Source: Cupriavidus oxalaticus
GTDB lineage: Bacteria > Pseudomonadota > Gammaproteobacteria > Burkholderiales > Burkholderiaceae
Assembly (NCBI RefSeq): GCF_004768545.1
Contig: NZ_CP038635.1
Coordinates: 3,038,001-3,102,000 of the forward strand
Direction: 5' to 3'
Length of the DNA stretch: 64,000 nt
Shown: piece by piece, positions 30,020 through 39,305 of the stretch
Layout of the letters: every line of letters begins with the position of its first letter
How positions within the stretch are numbered: position 1 is the first letter of the stretch
Notes under the pieces: model-generated
Told to the model about the DNA's origin: nothing
The model's input: the letters and a program-made list of their open reading frames with translations, nothing else
The model's database searches: none
Translations under genes and position numbers: made by a program

Positions 30020-30997
30020 TCAGGCCACGGCCACCTGCCGCACCAGGCGGTCGATCACGGCATCGGCGCTGACACCGGCCGCGTGCGCCTCGTACGACAG
30101 GATCAGGCGGTGGCGGAAGACCTCGTGCACCACGGCCTGCACATCCTCGGGCGAGACGAAGTCGTGACCGCGCAGCCAGGCATGGGCGCGCGCCACCTTG
30201 TCCAGCCCGATCGAACCGCGCGGGCTCGCGCCGACCTGGATCCAGCGGTCCAGCTCGTCGTCGACGGCCTTGGGTTCGCGCGTGGCATGCACGAGCGCCA
30301 CCATGTAGCGCGCGACCGCTTCGCTCACGTGGATGCCGTGGATCTCGGCCCGCGCGGCGAAGATGACTTCAGGCGCCAGCTTCTGCGCGGCGGCCGACTG
30401 CGCGCCCGGGGCGGCCCCGGACTCCTCGGCGCGCGCCAGCGCCACGATCTGCGCCTCGGCGTCGGCCTCGGGATAGGTCACGTTCACGTGCATCAGGAAG
30501 CGGTCCATCTGCGCTTCGGGCAGCGGGTAGGTGCCTTCCTGCTCGATCGGGTTCTGCGTAGCCATGACCAGGAACAGCGGATCAAGCTTGTGGGTGACGC
30601 CGCCGACGGTGACCTGGCGCTCTTCCATGGCTTCGAGCAGCGCCGCCTGCACCTTGGCCGGCGAGCGGTTGACCTCGTCGGCGAGCACCAGGTTGGCGAA
30701 GATCGGCCCGGGCTGGAAACGGAACTCGCCCTTGCCGCCCTCGGCGTAGTACACCTCGGAGCCCGTGATATCGGCCGGCAGCAGGTCGGGTGTGAACTGG
30801 ATGCGCGACAGCTTCGCCTCCAGGTTCCGCGCCAGCACCTTGATCGCGCGCGTCTTGGCCAGCCCCGGCAGCCCCTCAACCAGCAGGTGGCCGTCAGCGA
30901 GCAGGCCCAGCAACATGCGCTCGATCATGTGCTGCTGGCCGACGATGGCTTCGCCCATCCGCTGCTGCAGTGCCAGCACGTCGTCACGGGTGCTCAT
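30020..30997 (-). CDS. MoxR-family AAA+ ATPase
   Basis: A 325-residue AAA+ protein. Walker A is GLPGLAKT (residues 43-50 approx.), Walker B is LVLADEVNR, and sensor 1 is ATQNP. MoxR ATPases act with VWA-domain partners as chaperone-like machines for assembly or metal insertion of client proteins. The start at 30997 gives the normal family length and overlaps the end of the spermidine-synthase-like gene by 14 bp. The complete set DUF58, DUF4381, two VWA proteins and BatD follows directly. Confidence 0.92.
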   Translation of the reverse strand: MSTRDDVLALQQRMGEAIVGQQHMIERMLLGLLADGHLLVEGLPGLAKTRAIKVLARNLEAKLSRIQFTPDLLPADITGSEVYYAEGGKGEFRFQPGPIFANLVLADEVNRSPAKVQAALLEAMEERQVTVGGVTHKLDPLFLVMATQNPIEQEGTYPLPEAQMDRFLMHVNVTYPEADAEAQIVALARAEESGAAPGAQSAAAQKLAPEVIFAARAEIHGIHVSEAVARYMVALVHATREPKAVDDELDRWIQVGASPRGSIGLDKVARAHAWLRGHDFVSPEDVQAVVHEVFRHRLILSYEAHAAGVSADAVIDRLVRQVAVA

Positions 30998-33632
30998 GGG
31001 GCTTCCTCGATGGCGCCGGCCCGGGCGTTCGGCGGCCACCTCCGAACCAGGCGTAGTAAGGGTTGTCGGGATCGGCACGCATGACTTGCTGCATATGCAG
31101 CGCCCACGCGTCGCGGTCGCCGTAATAGGCGTCGAGGCCGGCAGTGTAGAAAGTGTGCAGCGTTTCGCGTTCGCGCCCGATGTCGGCGATCAGCCCGGCA
31201 TCGGCACCCGTCACCGTCGGCTCGGTCTGCAGCGTCAGCAGGCGCTGCAGGACCTGCGGGAACTCGGCGCGCCGCACCCAGGTAGCGTATTCGATGCGCG
31301 GGCGGTCGTCGGTCACGGCGGGCGCATCGCCGGCATAGCGCTCCAGGCCCGCGCGGTCCGTCACCCAGGTCGCCAGCAGCGCTGCCGGCGACGCCACGCC
31401 CACCGCGCGCAGCGCCGACGCGACTTCGGGCTCCGCAAAACGCTGGCGGATGCGCACCGCATCGAGTGTGATCGGCGACGGCGAACCGACCAGCATCATC
31501 TCGTGCAGCTCCGTGGTCCACAGCGTCGCGTGCGGGAACACGTCGAGGAAGCTACGCACCAGCGAGCGCGTGTCTTCATCGTTCTGCGTGGGCAACGGCA
31601 GCCATTGCGCGACCAGTCCGCCCGGTTGCAGCCGTGCCGCGGCGAGGCGATAGAAATCGGTCGAGTACAGGTTGACCACGCCCGCGGCCGAAGGCGGCGG
31701 CGGTTCCAGCGTGATCAGGTCGTAGCGTTGCTCGCTCTGCAACAGTTCGCGCCGGCCGTCACGCAGGCGGATCTCGACGCGCTTGTCCCCGGCCACGCCG
31801 AAGTTGCCCTGGAACTGCGGCACGGCGCGCAGCACCGGCGGCAGCAGTTCGGCCACCACGCGCTGTTCCAGGCCCGGATATGGCAGCGTGGCAGCGGCCG
31901 TGATGCCGGTGCCGAGGCCGATCACCAGCGCCGAGCGCGGCGTGCCGCCATGCACGATCAGCGGCAGCAGCGCCTGCAATCGCATGTAGCGCAGCGACGT
32001 CATGGTGTCGCCGGAATTGGACACGCCCTGGATATAGAGGCGGTTGAATGTGTGGCTCGGCGACGACTGCTTCACCACCGCCACGGTGGCGCCGCGGCCT
32101 TCCTCGTAAAACACGATCTCGCCGCCACGTGCGCGCGCCAGCAGCGTGGCGAGCCGGTCCGCGGGCGCGAGCGCCGCGGCAATCACCGCAAGCACCGCCA
32201 CCATCGGCACCGACCAGCGCGCCAGCTTGCGCACACCCGAGCCGAGCGCGACCGCAACGATGCCGACCATGCCGGCGCCCACGGCCAGCAGCGACAGCGT
32301 ATGGACTAGGCCGATGCGCGGCACCAGGACAAACCCCGCCACCGCCGTGCCGACGATGCCGCCCAGCGTGTTGAGCGCGACCACCGCGCCCACGCCGGCG
32401 CCGAGCCGGTGGTTGTCCACGCCCACTCGCAGCACGAACGGGAACGCCGCGCCCAGCAGCAGCGTAGGCACGAACACCACGCACAGCGCCGCAACCGCGA
32501 AACTCGCGCAGGCGGCCGCCAGGCCGCTCGACGTGGCCGATTGCACCCAGGCCGACACCCCAGCCTGCGCCTGCAGCAGCCATTCGCCAAGCACCACGAT
32601 TTCGAGCAGCGCCACCAGCCCTGCGGCGGCGATCAGCATCGCGAATGCGCCCCACGGGTCGCGCGCCCGATCGGCCCGCCGCGCGGCCAGCGCGCTGCCG
32701 ATGGCAAGGCCAGCAAGATAAGTCGCCAGCACCACCGTGAAGGCAAAGGTGCGCGTGCTGATGAACTGCACGATGGCCTGCGACCACACCACTTCATAGC
32801 CGAGCGCGATGCCGCCCGCGGCGGCATAAAGCACCAGCGCCAGCCGCCCGTCGTCCGCATCGCGCACGCGCTCTGCGGATGCTGGCGCGGCAGCGGTGGC
32901 GGCCGGTTCCTGCGCAGGCACGGTGCGCGAAGCCAGGACCAGCGCGGCGACCGCGGCGAGACCGTTGAGCGTGGCCGCGGCCAGCGCGCTGCCGGTGATG
33001 CCGAGCCACGGGATCAGCACGAAGCCCGCCAGCAGCGTGCCGGCAATGGCGCCCGTGGTGTTGGCGGCATACAGGCGTCCGCCATGTGTGCCGATGTAGC
33101 CGGGGCGCGACGCCAGCACACGCATCAGCACCGGCAGCGTGCCGCCCATGGCTGCCGCCGGCACGATCACCAGCACGAACGGCAACGCCCAGGCCAGCAG
33201 CCCGGCGCGGCTCTCCAGCCATGCGAACGGCGCGGCGGAGCGCGCCAGCGCCAGCGTGGCGCCAATGGCCAGCACCAGCACGGCGATTTCGAGCCACGCA
33301 TACAGCCGCAGCGGCCGCGCATGGCGGTCCGCGACACGCCCGAACAACCAGCCGCCGAGTGCGAGCCCGGCAAAGAATGCGCCCACGGCGGTGGTGACGG
33401 CGTGCACATCCACGCCGACCACGAGCGCGAGCTGCTTTATCCAGAGAATCTGGTAGATCAGTCCGGCCGCACCGGACACGAAAAGCAGCAGGGCAGGTGT
33501 CAGCATGGCGCCGTGATGCGCCAGTTGACCCTGCCCTGCCTGCAAGGCGGCGCCTTCCGCGCGCCGCGGCTTGTCAGAACTGTGCCGCGCTTGCTGCTTG
33601 CCGGCGTTGGCGCCGGCATGCGCTTCTCTCAT
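30984..33632 (-). CDS. multi-span membrane protein fused to a spermidine-synthase-like domain
   Basis: An 882-residue protein. The N-terminal half has about 12-14 membrane helices, beginning LLFVSGAAGLIYQILWIKQL. The C-terminal part has a spermidine-synthase/methyltransferase-like Rossmann fold (ALVIGLGTGITAAATLPYP, YDLITLEPPPPSAAGVVNLYSTDFY). Such 'fused MFS/spermidine synthase' proteins are widespread; their product is unproven and many are unlikely to make spermidine. The start at 33632 is supported by AGGA 7 bp upstream; MLTPALLLF at 33506 is an alternative that removes 42 charged residues. It lies between the arylsulfatase and moxR, overlapping moxR by 14 bp. Confidence 0.85.
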   Translation of the reverse strand: MREAHAGANAGKQQARHSSDKPRRAEGAALQAGQGQLAHHGAMLTPALLLFVSGAAGLIYQILWIKQLALVVGVDVHAVTTAVGAFFAGLALGGWLFGRVADRHARPLRLYAWLEIAVLVLAIGATLALARSAAPFAWLESRAGLLAWALPFVLVIVPAAAMGGTLPVLMRVLASRPGYIGTHGGRLYAANTTGAIAGTLLAGFVLIPWLGITGSALAAATLNGLAAVAALVLASRTVPAQEPAATAAAPASAERVRDADDGRLALVLYAAAGGIALGYEVVWSQAIVQFISTRTFAFTVVLATYLAGLAIGSALAARRADRARDPWGAFAMLIAAAGLVALLEIVVLGEWLLQAQAGVSAWVQSATSSGLAAACASFAVAALCVVFVPTLLLGAAFPFVLRVGVDNHRLGAGVGAVVALNTLGGIVGTAVAGFVLVPRIGLVHTLSLLAVGAGMVGIVAVALGSGVRKLARWSVPMVAVLAVIAAALAPADRLATLLARARGGEIVFYEEGRGATVAVVKQSSPSHTFNRLYIQGVSNSGDTMTSLRYMRLQALLPLIVHGGTPRSALVIGLGTGITAAATLPYPGLEQRVVAELLPPVLRAVPQFQGNFGVAGDKRVEIRLRDGRRELLQSEQRYDLITLEPPPPSAAGVVNLYSTDFYRLAAARLQPGGLVAQWLPLPTQNDEDTRSLVRSFLDVFPHATLWTTELHEMMLVGSPSPITLDAVRIRQRFAEPEVASALRAVGVASPAALLATWVTDRAGLERYAGDAPAVTDDRPRIEYATWVRRAEFPQVLQRLLTLQTEPTVTGADAGLIADIGRERETLHTFYTAGLDAYYGDRDAWALHMQQVMRADPDNPYYAWFGGGRRTPGPAPSRKPHEHP

Positions 33633-33690
33633 GGTGCGATCCTGGTGAAGAGGTTGGCCGGGATGACCCGGCCAACCATTGCCACTGGAA

Positions 33691-35421
33691 TTACTTCCCG
33701 GCTGCCCCCTTGTCGAGGGACTTCATCACCGCCTCGGTCATCTGGTCGATGGTGAAGCTCGCCGGGCGCTGGCTGGGCGGGTAGTCCTTGAACGTCTGGA
33801 GGAACGGCGCCACCCGTGACGATGCATAGCTGACCATATAGGCATTCTTCGCCGTCCAGTCATAGTACTGATCGGAGACGATATCCGCCCGTTCATACGG
33901 ATCCATGCGCAGGTTGAACACCTTTGGCACGCGCAGGCAGGTAAAAGGGTTGGCCCAGACTTCGAAGCCGCCCGGGTGACGCTGCTCGCAGAACACGAAC
34001 TTCCAGTCGTTGTGGCGCATTGCCACCAGTACGCCGTCATCGTTGAAGTAGAAGAAGTCCTGGCGGGGCCCGGCATTGGTCTGGCCGGTCAGGTACGGCA
34101 GGAAGTTATAGCCATCCAGGTGGACCTTGAAGGACTTTCCGCCAATGTTGGCGCCCTTGAGCAGCCGGTCCTTGATGTCGGCATCGCCGGCGGCCGCAAG
34201 CAGCGTCGGGAACCAGTCGAGACCGGACATCATGGTCGTGGACACCGTGCCAGGCTTGATCTTGCCCGGCCAGCGTACCAGTGCCGGCACGCGGAATGCC
34301 CCTTCCCAGTTGGTGTCCTTCTCGCTGCGGAACGGCGTGGTTGCCGCGTCCGGCCAGGACCACTGGTTGGGTCCGTTGTCGGTCGTGTAGACAACGATGG
34401 TGTTGTCGGCAACCTTCAGGTCGTCGAGCGACTTGAGCAGCTTGCCGATGTCGCCGTCGTGTTCGAGCATGCCGTCCGCGTACTCATTGCCAGGCATGCC
34501 GCTCTGTCCGCGCATCGACTCGCGCACGTGCGTGAACGCGTGCATGCGCGTGGTGTTCATCCACACGAAGAACGGCTTGTCCGCCTTCACCTGCTTCTCC
34601 ATGAAGCCGATCGCCGCCGCCGTGGTTTCGTCGTCGATGGTCTCCATGCGCTTGCGGTTCAGCGGACCGGTATCTTCCACCTTGCCGTCGGCGTAGGAGT
34701 GGAGGACGCCGCGCGGCCCATTCGCCTTGACCCAGGCCGTGTCGTTCTTCGGGTAGTACGGACGCTCAGGCTCCTCTTCCGCATTGAGGTGGTACAGGTT
34801 GCCGAAGAACTCGTCGAAGCCGTGCGCGGTCGGCAGGTACTCGTTGCGGTCGCCCAGGTGGTTCTTGCCGAACTGCCCGGTCGCATAGCCAAGCGGTTTG
34901 AGCGCCTGGGCAATTGTCACGTTCTGCGCTTGCAGGCCGACCGGCGCGCCCGGAATACCCACCTTCAGCAGGCCCGTGCGCAGCCCGACCTCGCCGGTGA
35001 TGAAGGTGGAGCGGCCCGCCGTGCAACTGTTCTCGCCGTAGTAGTCGGTGAGCATCATGCCTTCGTTCGCGATCCGGTCGATATTGGGCGTGCGATAGCC
35101 CACCACACCGTGGCTGTAGGCGCTGATGTTGGTCTGCCCGACGTCATCGCCGAAGATGACGAGGATGTTCGGCTTCTTGCCGGACGGCGCGGTGGCCGCC
35201 AGCGCGGGCGCCGAAGCTGCGGCAACCGGCGCGTTGGCCGCCACCGGCGGATTCTCCTTGGCCGGCGCTGGCTCGGCCGCTACTGGCGCCGCCGGCTGCT
35301 GTTCCTTGGGCGGCGTCTCCTTCTTGCCGCAGCCCGCAATCGCAAACACGGCGGCGGCCATGGCCAGCATCACCAGCCTGGAGCCCCGCCCTTTCCCTAT
35401 GCCTTCTTCATCTCGGTGCAT
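33691..35421 (-). CDS. lipoprotein arylsulfatase
   Basis: A 576-residue sulfatase. The signal peptide ends in the lipobox AIAGC (Cys31), followed by an Ala/Pro-rich spacer (residues about 38-80) and the sulfatase domain. ILVIFGDDVGQTN supplies metal-binding Asp92-Asp93. The maturation motif CTAGR (Cys133 to Arg137) provides the cysteine converted to formylglycine, followed by STFITG. Later YTTDNGPN and FRVPALVRWPGKI match the family. It should hydrolyse sulfate esters at the periplasmic face of a membrane. The formylglycine-generating enzyme is encoded two genes upstream on the same strand. The start follows CGGAGGCGGAAC. Confidence 0.93.
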   Translation of the reverse strand: MHRDEEGIGKGRGSRLVMLAMAAAVFAIAGCGKKETPPKEQQPAAPVAAEPAPAKENPPVAANAPVAAASAPALAATAPSGKKPNILVIFGDDVGQTNISAYSHGVVGYRTPNIDRIANEGMMLTDYYGENSCTAGRSTFITGEVGLRTGLLKVGIPGAPVGLQAQNVTIAQALKPLGYATGQFGKNHLGDRNEYLPTAHGFDEFFGNLYHLNAEEEPERPYYPKNDTAWVKANGPRGVLHSYADGKVEDTGPLNRKRMETIDDETTAAAIGFMEKQVKADKPFFVWMNTTRMHAFTHVRESMRGQSGMPGNEYADGMLEHDGDIGKLLKSLDDLKVADNTIVVYTTDNGPNQWSWPDAATTPFRSEKDTNWEGAFRVPALVRWPGKIKPGTVSTTMMSGLDWFPTLLAAAGDADIKDRLLKGANIGGKSFKVHLDGYNFLPYLTGQTNAGPRQDFFYFNDDGVLVAMRHNDWKFVFCEQRHPGGFEVWANPFTCLRVPKVFNLRMDPYERADIVSDQYYDWTAKNAYMVSYASSRVAPFLQTFKDYPPSQRPASFTIDQMTEAVMKSLDKGAAGK

Positions 35422-35477
35422 GTTCCGCCTCCGTTCATTGACCCGTTACGGTCGGTTCACTGCTGCTCGCATCGTGC

Positions 35478-36566
35478 TCATGGCTTGCCGGCCGGATAAA
35501 TCTGCTGCCAGTCCTGTTTCATGCTGACCACGGTCCAGCCTCGCGAGCGCGCCGCATCCAGCGCCTTGTCCAGCTTGCCCACCTTGGACTGGCGGTCGTA
35601 GGCGAACTCCCGCTCGGCGTCGTCGTGATGCACCAGCACCGCCATGCGCGGACCGTCGCCGCCGGCGGTGTACTCGAGCATTTGCAGGTCGCCGTCGGAA
35701 TTGCCGACGGCGAGGATGGGCCGGCGGCCGATATGGCGGTAGATGCCGACCGGCTTGCCGGGGCCGTCATCGATAAAGTCGAGCTTGGGATCGCGCACCA
35801 GCACCGGCTTGCCGTCGCGCACCATGTAGCGCACCGCCTGCGACGAGCCGATCACCTGCTCGGGCGGGATGCCATAGACCTGCTGGCTCCACGGCCGCAT
35901 GAAATCGATGGTGCCGCCGGAGACGATGTAGGTCTTGAAGCCGTTGGTGCGCAGGTAGGACAGCAGTTCCAGCTGCGGCTGGTAGACCAGCTCGGTATAG
36001 GGCCGCTTGAACCTGGGATGGCGCGCCCTGGACAGCCAGTCGCGGATGGTGCGGTCGTACTCGTCCACGTTCATGCCGCTGTTGGCAGTGGCGATCAAGC
36101 CGAGCAGCTGCTTCTGGTTTGCCATCAGCGCGTTCATGTCGTTGGCCATCAGCGCCTTGAACGCGGCATTGTTGCGCCACTCAGGATGCTGCGGCGCGGC
36201 GGCCCTGACCTGGTCGAGCAGGAAGAAGAACTGGAAATACAGCGGCTGCTCGCTCCACAGCGTGCCGTCGTTGTCGAACACCGCCACGCGCGCCTCGGGT
36301 GGCACGAAGGTGGGCGAGCCCGGGCGCGTCACGTCGGCCACGAACTTGAGCAGCGCCTGACGCGCGGCGCCATCGCGCCACGATGGCAGGGCTTGTTCGG
36401 CGGGCTGGGCCTGGGCGGCAGTGGCCTGTGCCGCGGGGGCCGCGGGTCCGGCGGGCGCGGTACAGCCGGAAAGCTGCAGGCCCGCAAGCGCCAGCGCGGC
36501 GCACAGTGCCGCGATCGTCTTGCGCGATGCGCTTGCGCGCAAGGCGCTGTTGGCAGGCATGCTCAT
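35478..36566 (-). CDS. HAD-superfamily phosphatase, lipoprotein
   Basis: A 362-residue protein with lipobox QLSGC (Cys35) and an Ala/Pro/Gln-rich spacer. A haloacid-dehalogenase domain follows: motif I FDNDGT (Asp98, Asp100), motif II IVSGGT, motif IV AVGNSDGDLQML. The long cap region contains FFFLLDQVRAAAPQHPEW. It resembles phosphoserine-phosphatase-like HADs. The ATG at 36566 follows AGGAG with 8-nt spacing; a longer frame from 36593 has no such site. Both neighbours are also exported, so it probably works on the same envelope side as the sulfatase. The substrate is unknown. Confidence 0.87.
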   Translation of the reverse strand: MSMPANSALRASASRKTIAALCAALALAGLQLSGCTAPAGPAAPAAQATAAQAQPAEQALPSWRDGAARQALLKFVADVTRPGSPTFVPPEARVAVFDNDGTLWSEQPLYFQFFFLLDQVRAAAPQHPEWRNNAAFKALMANDMNALMANQKQLLGLIATANSGMNVDEYDRTIRDWLSRARHPRFKRPYTELVYQPQLELLSYLRTNGFKTYIVSGGTIDFMRPWSQQVYGIPPEQVIGSSQAVRYMVRDGKPVLVRDPKLDFIDDGPGKPVGIYRHIGRRPILAVGNSDGDLQMLEYTAGGDGPRMAVLVHHDDAEREFAYDRQSKVGKLDKALDAARSRGWTVVSMKQDWQQIYPAGKP

Positions 36567-36603
36567 GGCACTTGCTCCTGTGTCGTGTCGCACCGCTCCG
36601 GCA

Positions 36604-37914
36604 TCAGCGTGACGCCGGCTGCGGCTGTCCGCCCATCGCCAGCGGCAGATGGGGCGCGTTGCGGCGCATTTCGGCCCAGCGGCTGTCGTCCATCACGAGC
36701 CGGAAGCCAAGGTGCGACATGCTGTTGAAAGGATCCGTCCCGCGCCGAGCGCTGGGGCGGTAGCTCAGGCAGTAGTCTTCGTTGCACAGGAACGAGCCGC
36801 CGCGCGTCACGCGCTTGGGCGCGTTGACCGGTACGCCAGGCTCGCTGGGATCCCATGAGGCCAGGGGGCCGGCCGGGTTCTCGATCGGCTGCGCCTTGCC
36901 GGCTTCGCGCCGGAACTGGTCGGCGCGGTACCAGTCGGCGACCCATTGCCAGGCATTGCCGGTCATGTCGGACAGTCCGTAGCCGTTGGGCGGGAACGTG
37001 CCGACCGGGCTGGTGCCCAGCGCGCCACCGGCCTTCGGGCTGACTACCTGGCTCACTGCCGGGCTGACTGCCGGGCTGACTGCCGGGCTAACAACCGGGA
37101 ACGGCTGGTTCTGCTGGCCCTGCCAGACGTTGGCCATCTGCTTGCCGGCGGGCGCGAACTGGTCGCCCCATGCGTAGGTGGCCTGCTCCAGCCCGCCACG
37201 CGCGGCAAATTCCCACTCGGCCTCGGTAGGCAGGCGCTTGCCGACCCATTTGGCATAGGCCTGGGCGTCTTCGTACGACACCTGCACCACCGGATGGTCG
37301 TCCTTGCCTTCGATCGAGGTACCGGGACCTCCCGGATGACGCCAGTCGGCGCCGGGCACATAGCGCCACCAGCGCGAATAGTCCCGCAGCGGCACCGGAC
37401 GCGGCGTGCCGACAAAGACCATGCCGCCGGCCACCATCGCGCTGTCGGGCGGACGCGGCGTGCCAGGGGGCAGCTGTACCTTCAGGGTCTCCCAGTCCGG
37501 CACCCGCTCCGCCGTGGTGACGTACCCCGTGGCCTCGACGAACTTGCGGAACTCGCCGTTGGTGACGTGGTGCTTGTCCATCCAGAACGCATGCACGCGC
37601 ACCTTGTGCGCCGGCTTCTCGTTGGCCTGCGCCATCTTGCTGTCGCTGCCCATCAGGAATTCGCCGCCGGGTATGCGGACCATGCCGAGCGGACCGCTCT
37701 TGCCGTCGCCTTCCACCACCCCGGGCGCCTTGCCGGAGAGCGACTGCGCGTACCACCAGCTGCCGCCCGCGCCTGCCGCCATGCAGGCACAGGCCAGCAC
37801 GGCAATCAGGAACGTGCGGCGTCGATGCGGCGCCGCAGCAGAGGCAGGCGGCGCTTGCGCTGCGCCGTGCGCCGGGGCCTGCGAATGAAGCCCGTTGCGC
37901 TTGCCGGTTGCCAT
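36604..37914 (-). CDS. membrane-anchored formylglycine-generating enzyme (SUMF1 domain)
   Basis: A 436-residue protein. After a basic N terminus (PHRRR, residues 29-33) comes one membrane helix (about 34-56), then the FGE domain. GMVRIPGGEFLMGS opens the fold, and LPTEAEWEFAARGG, DMTGNAWQWVADWY and RVTRGGSFL follow. The paired copper-binding cysteines are Cys377 and Cys382, placed as in catalytically active FGEs, so this is likely a true sulfatase-modifying enzyme rather than a structural SUMF1 homologue. A 60-bp tandem repeat inserts SPAV units at about residues 274-293. GGAGGA precedes the start. It is the first gene of the minus-strand run. Confidence 0.9.
   Translation of the reverse strand: MATGKRNGLHSQAPAHGAAQAPPASAAAPHRRRTFLIAVLACACMAAGAGGSWWYAQSLSGKAPGVVEGDGKSGPLGMVRIPGGEFLMGSDSKMAQANEKPAHKVRVHAFWMDKHHVTNGEFRKFVEATGYVTTAERVPDWETLKVQLPPGTPRPPDSAMVAGGMVFVGTPRPVPLRDYSRWWRYVPGADWRHPGGPGTSIEGKDDHPVVQVSYEDAQAYAKWVGKRLPTEAEWEFAARGGLEQATYAWGDQFAPAGKQMANVWQGQQNQPFPVVSPAVSPAVSPAVSQVVSPKAGGALGTSPVGTFPPNGYGLSDMTGNAWQWVADWYRADQFRREAGKAQPIENPAGPLASWDPSEPGVPVNAPKRVTRGGSFLCNEDYCLSYRPSARRGTDPFNSMSHLGFRLVMDDSRWAEMRRNAPHLPLAMGGQPQPASR
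37037..37096 (+). repeat. five 12-bp tandem repeats inside the FGE gene
   Basis: Units of GGGCTGACTGCC (two perfect copies at 37061-37084 with three diverged flanking copies) encode SPAV-type units on the minus strand. The unit length keeps the reading frame. Confidence 0.85.
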
Positions 37915-38190
37915 AGGACGTCCTCCGCCAAAAGACAAAAAGGTGCAATAGCGCACCTGCGGGTATCGTCACAGAACGGTTACTGAAAAGGAATTTAGAT
38001 TTCTTGCCGAGTGTGTTGAAAGATTTCACGGCGGCGCTGTCATCGCCGTTTGCTCCTCGGGGTAAATACCGTCCCACTGTCTCGTCCATAGCGCCGATGT
38101 GCCGCGCCGGCAGCGGCCCGTACGCTGCCGTTTGCCATGCGCGCAAGGCGCTACAAGACAACCAGGACGTCACAACCAGGAGGAAACACC

Positions 38191-39201
38191 ATGCAAGCTG
38201 ACCGACGCAAAGCCCTGCAGTGGCTGGGTGCAGGTTCCCTCGCCGCCACGGCCTCGGCGCTTGGCCTTGGCCATGCCCGGGCCCAGTCAGCCCAGTCCGC
38301 CGTATTGAACTATCCGTCGAGGCCGGTGCGGCTGGTCGTGCCCTACCCGCCGGGCGGCGCCACTGACGTGCTGGCACGCGCGCTTGGCGAACCGCTCGGC
38401 AAGCTGTGGCAGCGCCCGGTCATCGTCGAGAACCGCCCCGGCGTCGGCGGCATGATCGGCGCCGACGTGGTGGCCAAGGCGGCGCCCGATGGCTACACGC
38501 TGCTGCTGGCGCTGCCCAGCCTGGTGCAGACGCCCTACATGGTGGCCAAGCCCCCCTTCGATCCGCTGCGCGACCTGACCGCCATCGGCCAGCTGTGCAC
38601 CTCCAGCCTGGTGCTGACCGCCAACAGCGCCATGCCACGCACGCTGCCCGAGGTGGTGAGCCTGGCCAAGTCGCAGCCGAACAAGCTTTCTTACGGCACT
38701 TATGGCATCGGCACCGGCGCCCATCTCTATATGCAGGTGTTCACGACCGGTGCCGGCGTCGAGCTGCTGCACGTCCCGTACAAGGGCGAGGCGCCGATCG
38801 CCACCGACCTGATCGGGGGCCAGATCTCGCTGGGTACGCTGTCGCCGATGACCGTGCGCCAGCATGCGCGCAGCGGCAAGCTGCAGCCGCTGGCCGTGAC
38901 CGGCAACACGCGCGCGCCGATGCTGCCCGACGTGCCCACCTTCCAGGAACTCGGCTACAAGGGGCTGGACGGCCCGGCCTGGCTCGGCCTGTTCACCACG
39001 GCCGGGACGCCGCAGGCTATCGTCGAGAAGATTTCCGCGGATGTGGAGACCGTGATGGCCGCGGCCGATATCCGGCAACGCATGGCCGACCTGGGGCTGA
39101 TCGTCAAGACTTCGCGCCCGGCGGCGTTCGCGGCGGTGGCGAAGGCCGACCAGGCTTATTGGGGGAATGTGATCAAGGAGTACAACATCCGGCTGGATTG
39201 A
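38191..39201 (+). CDS. Bug-family tripartite tricarboxylate transporter substrate-binding protein
   Basis: A 336-residue periplasmic binding protein. A twin-arginine-like signal (MQADRRKALQWLGAGSLAATASAL) is followed by the Bug core: YPSRPVRLVVPYPPGGATDVLARAL, VIVENRPGVGGMIGADVVAKAAPDGYTLL, HVPYKGEAPIATDLIGGQI. Bug proteins bind carboxylic acids by a water-mediated carboxylate contact. No TctA/TctB membrane genes are nearby. The start follows AGGAGG. It is divergent from the FGE gene, with a 276-bp promoter region between. Confidence 0.9.
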   Translation: MQADRRKALQWLGAGSLAATASALGLGHARAQSAQSAVLNYPSRPVRLVVPYPPGGATDVLARALGEPLGKLWQRPVIVENRPGVGGMIGADVVAKAAPDGYTLLLALPSLVQTPYMVAKPPFDPLRDLTAIGQLCTSSLVLTANSAMPRTLPEVVSLAKSQPNKLSYGTYGIGTGAHLYMQVFTTGAGVELLHVPYKGEAPIATDLIGGQISLGTLSPMTVRQHARSGKLQPLAVTGNTRAPMLPDVPTFQELGYKGLDGPAWLGLFTTAGTPQAIVEKISADVETVMAAADIRQRMADLGLIVKTSRPAAFAAVAKADQAYWGNVIKEYNIRLD

Positions 39202-39305
39202 GCTGGCATGCGTCAGACGCCGTAATTGCGGAACCAGCGCACCAACTGGCTACGGCATGCCGCAGCGGGGTGTGGTGCGCTGACAGGGGCAACCGGAAGC
39301 GCTGA

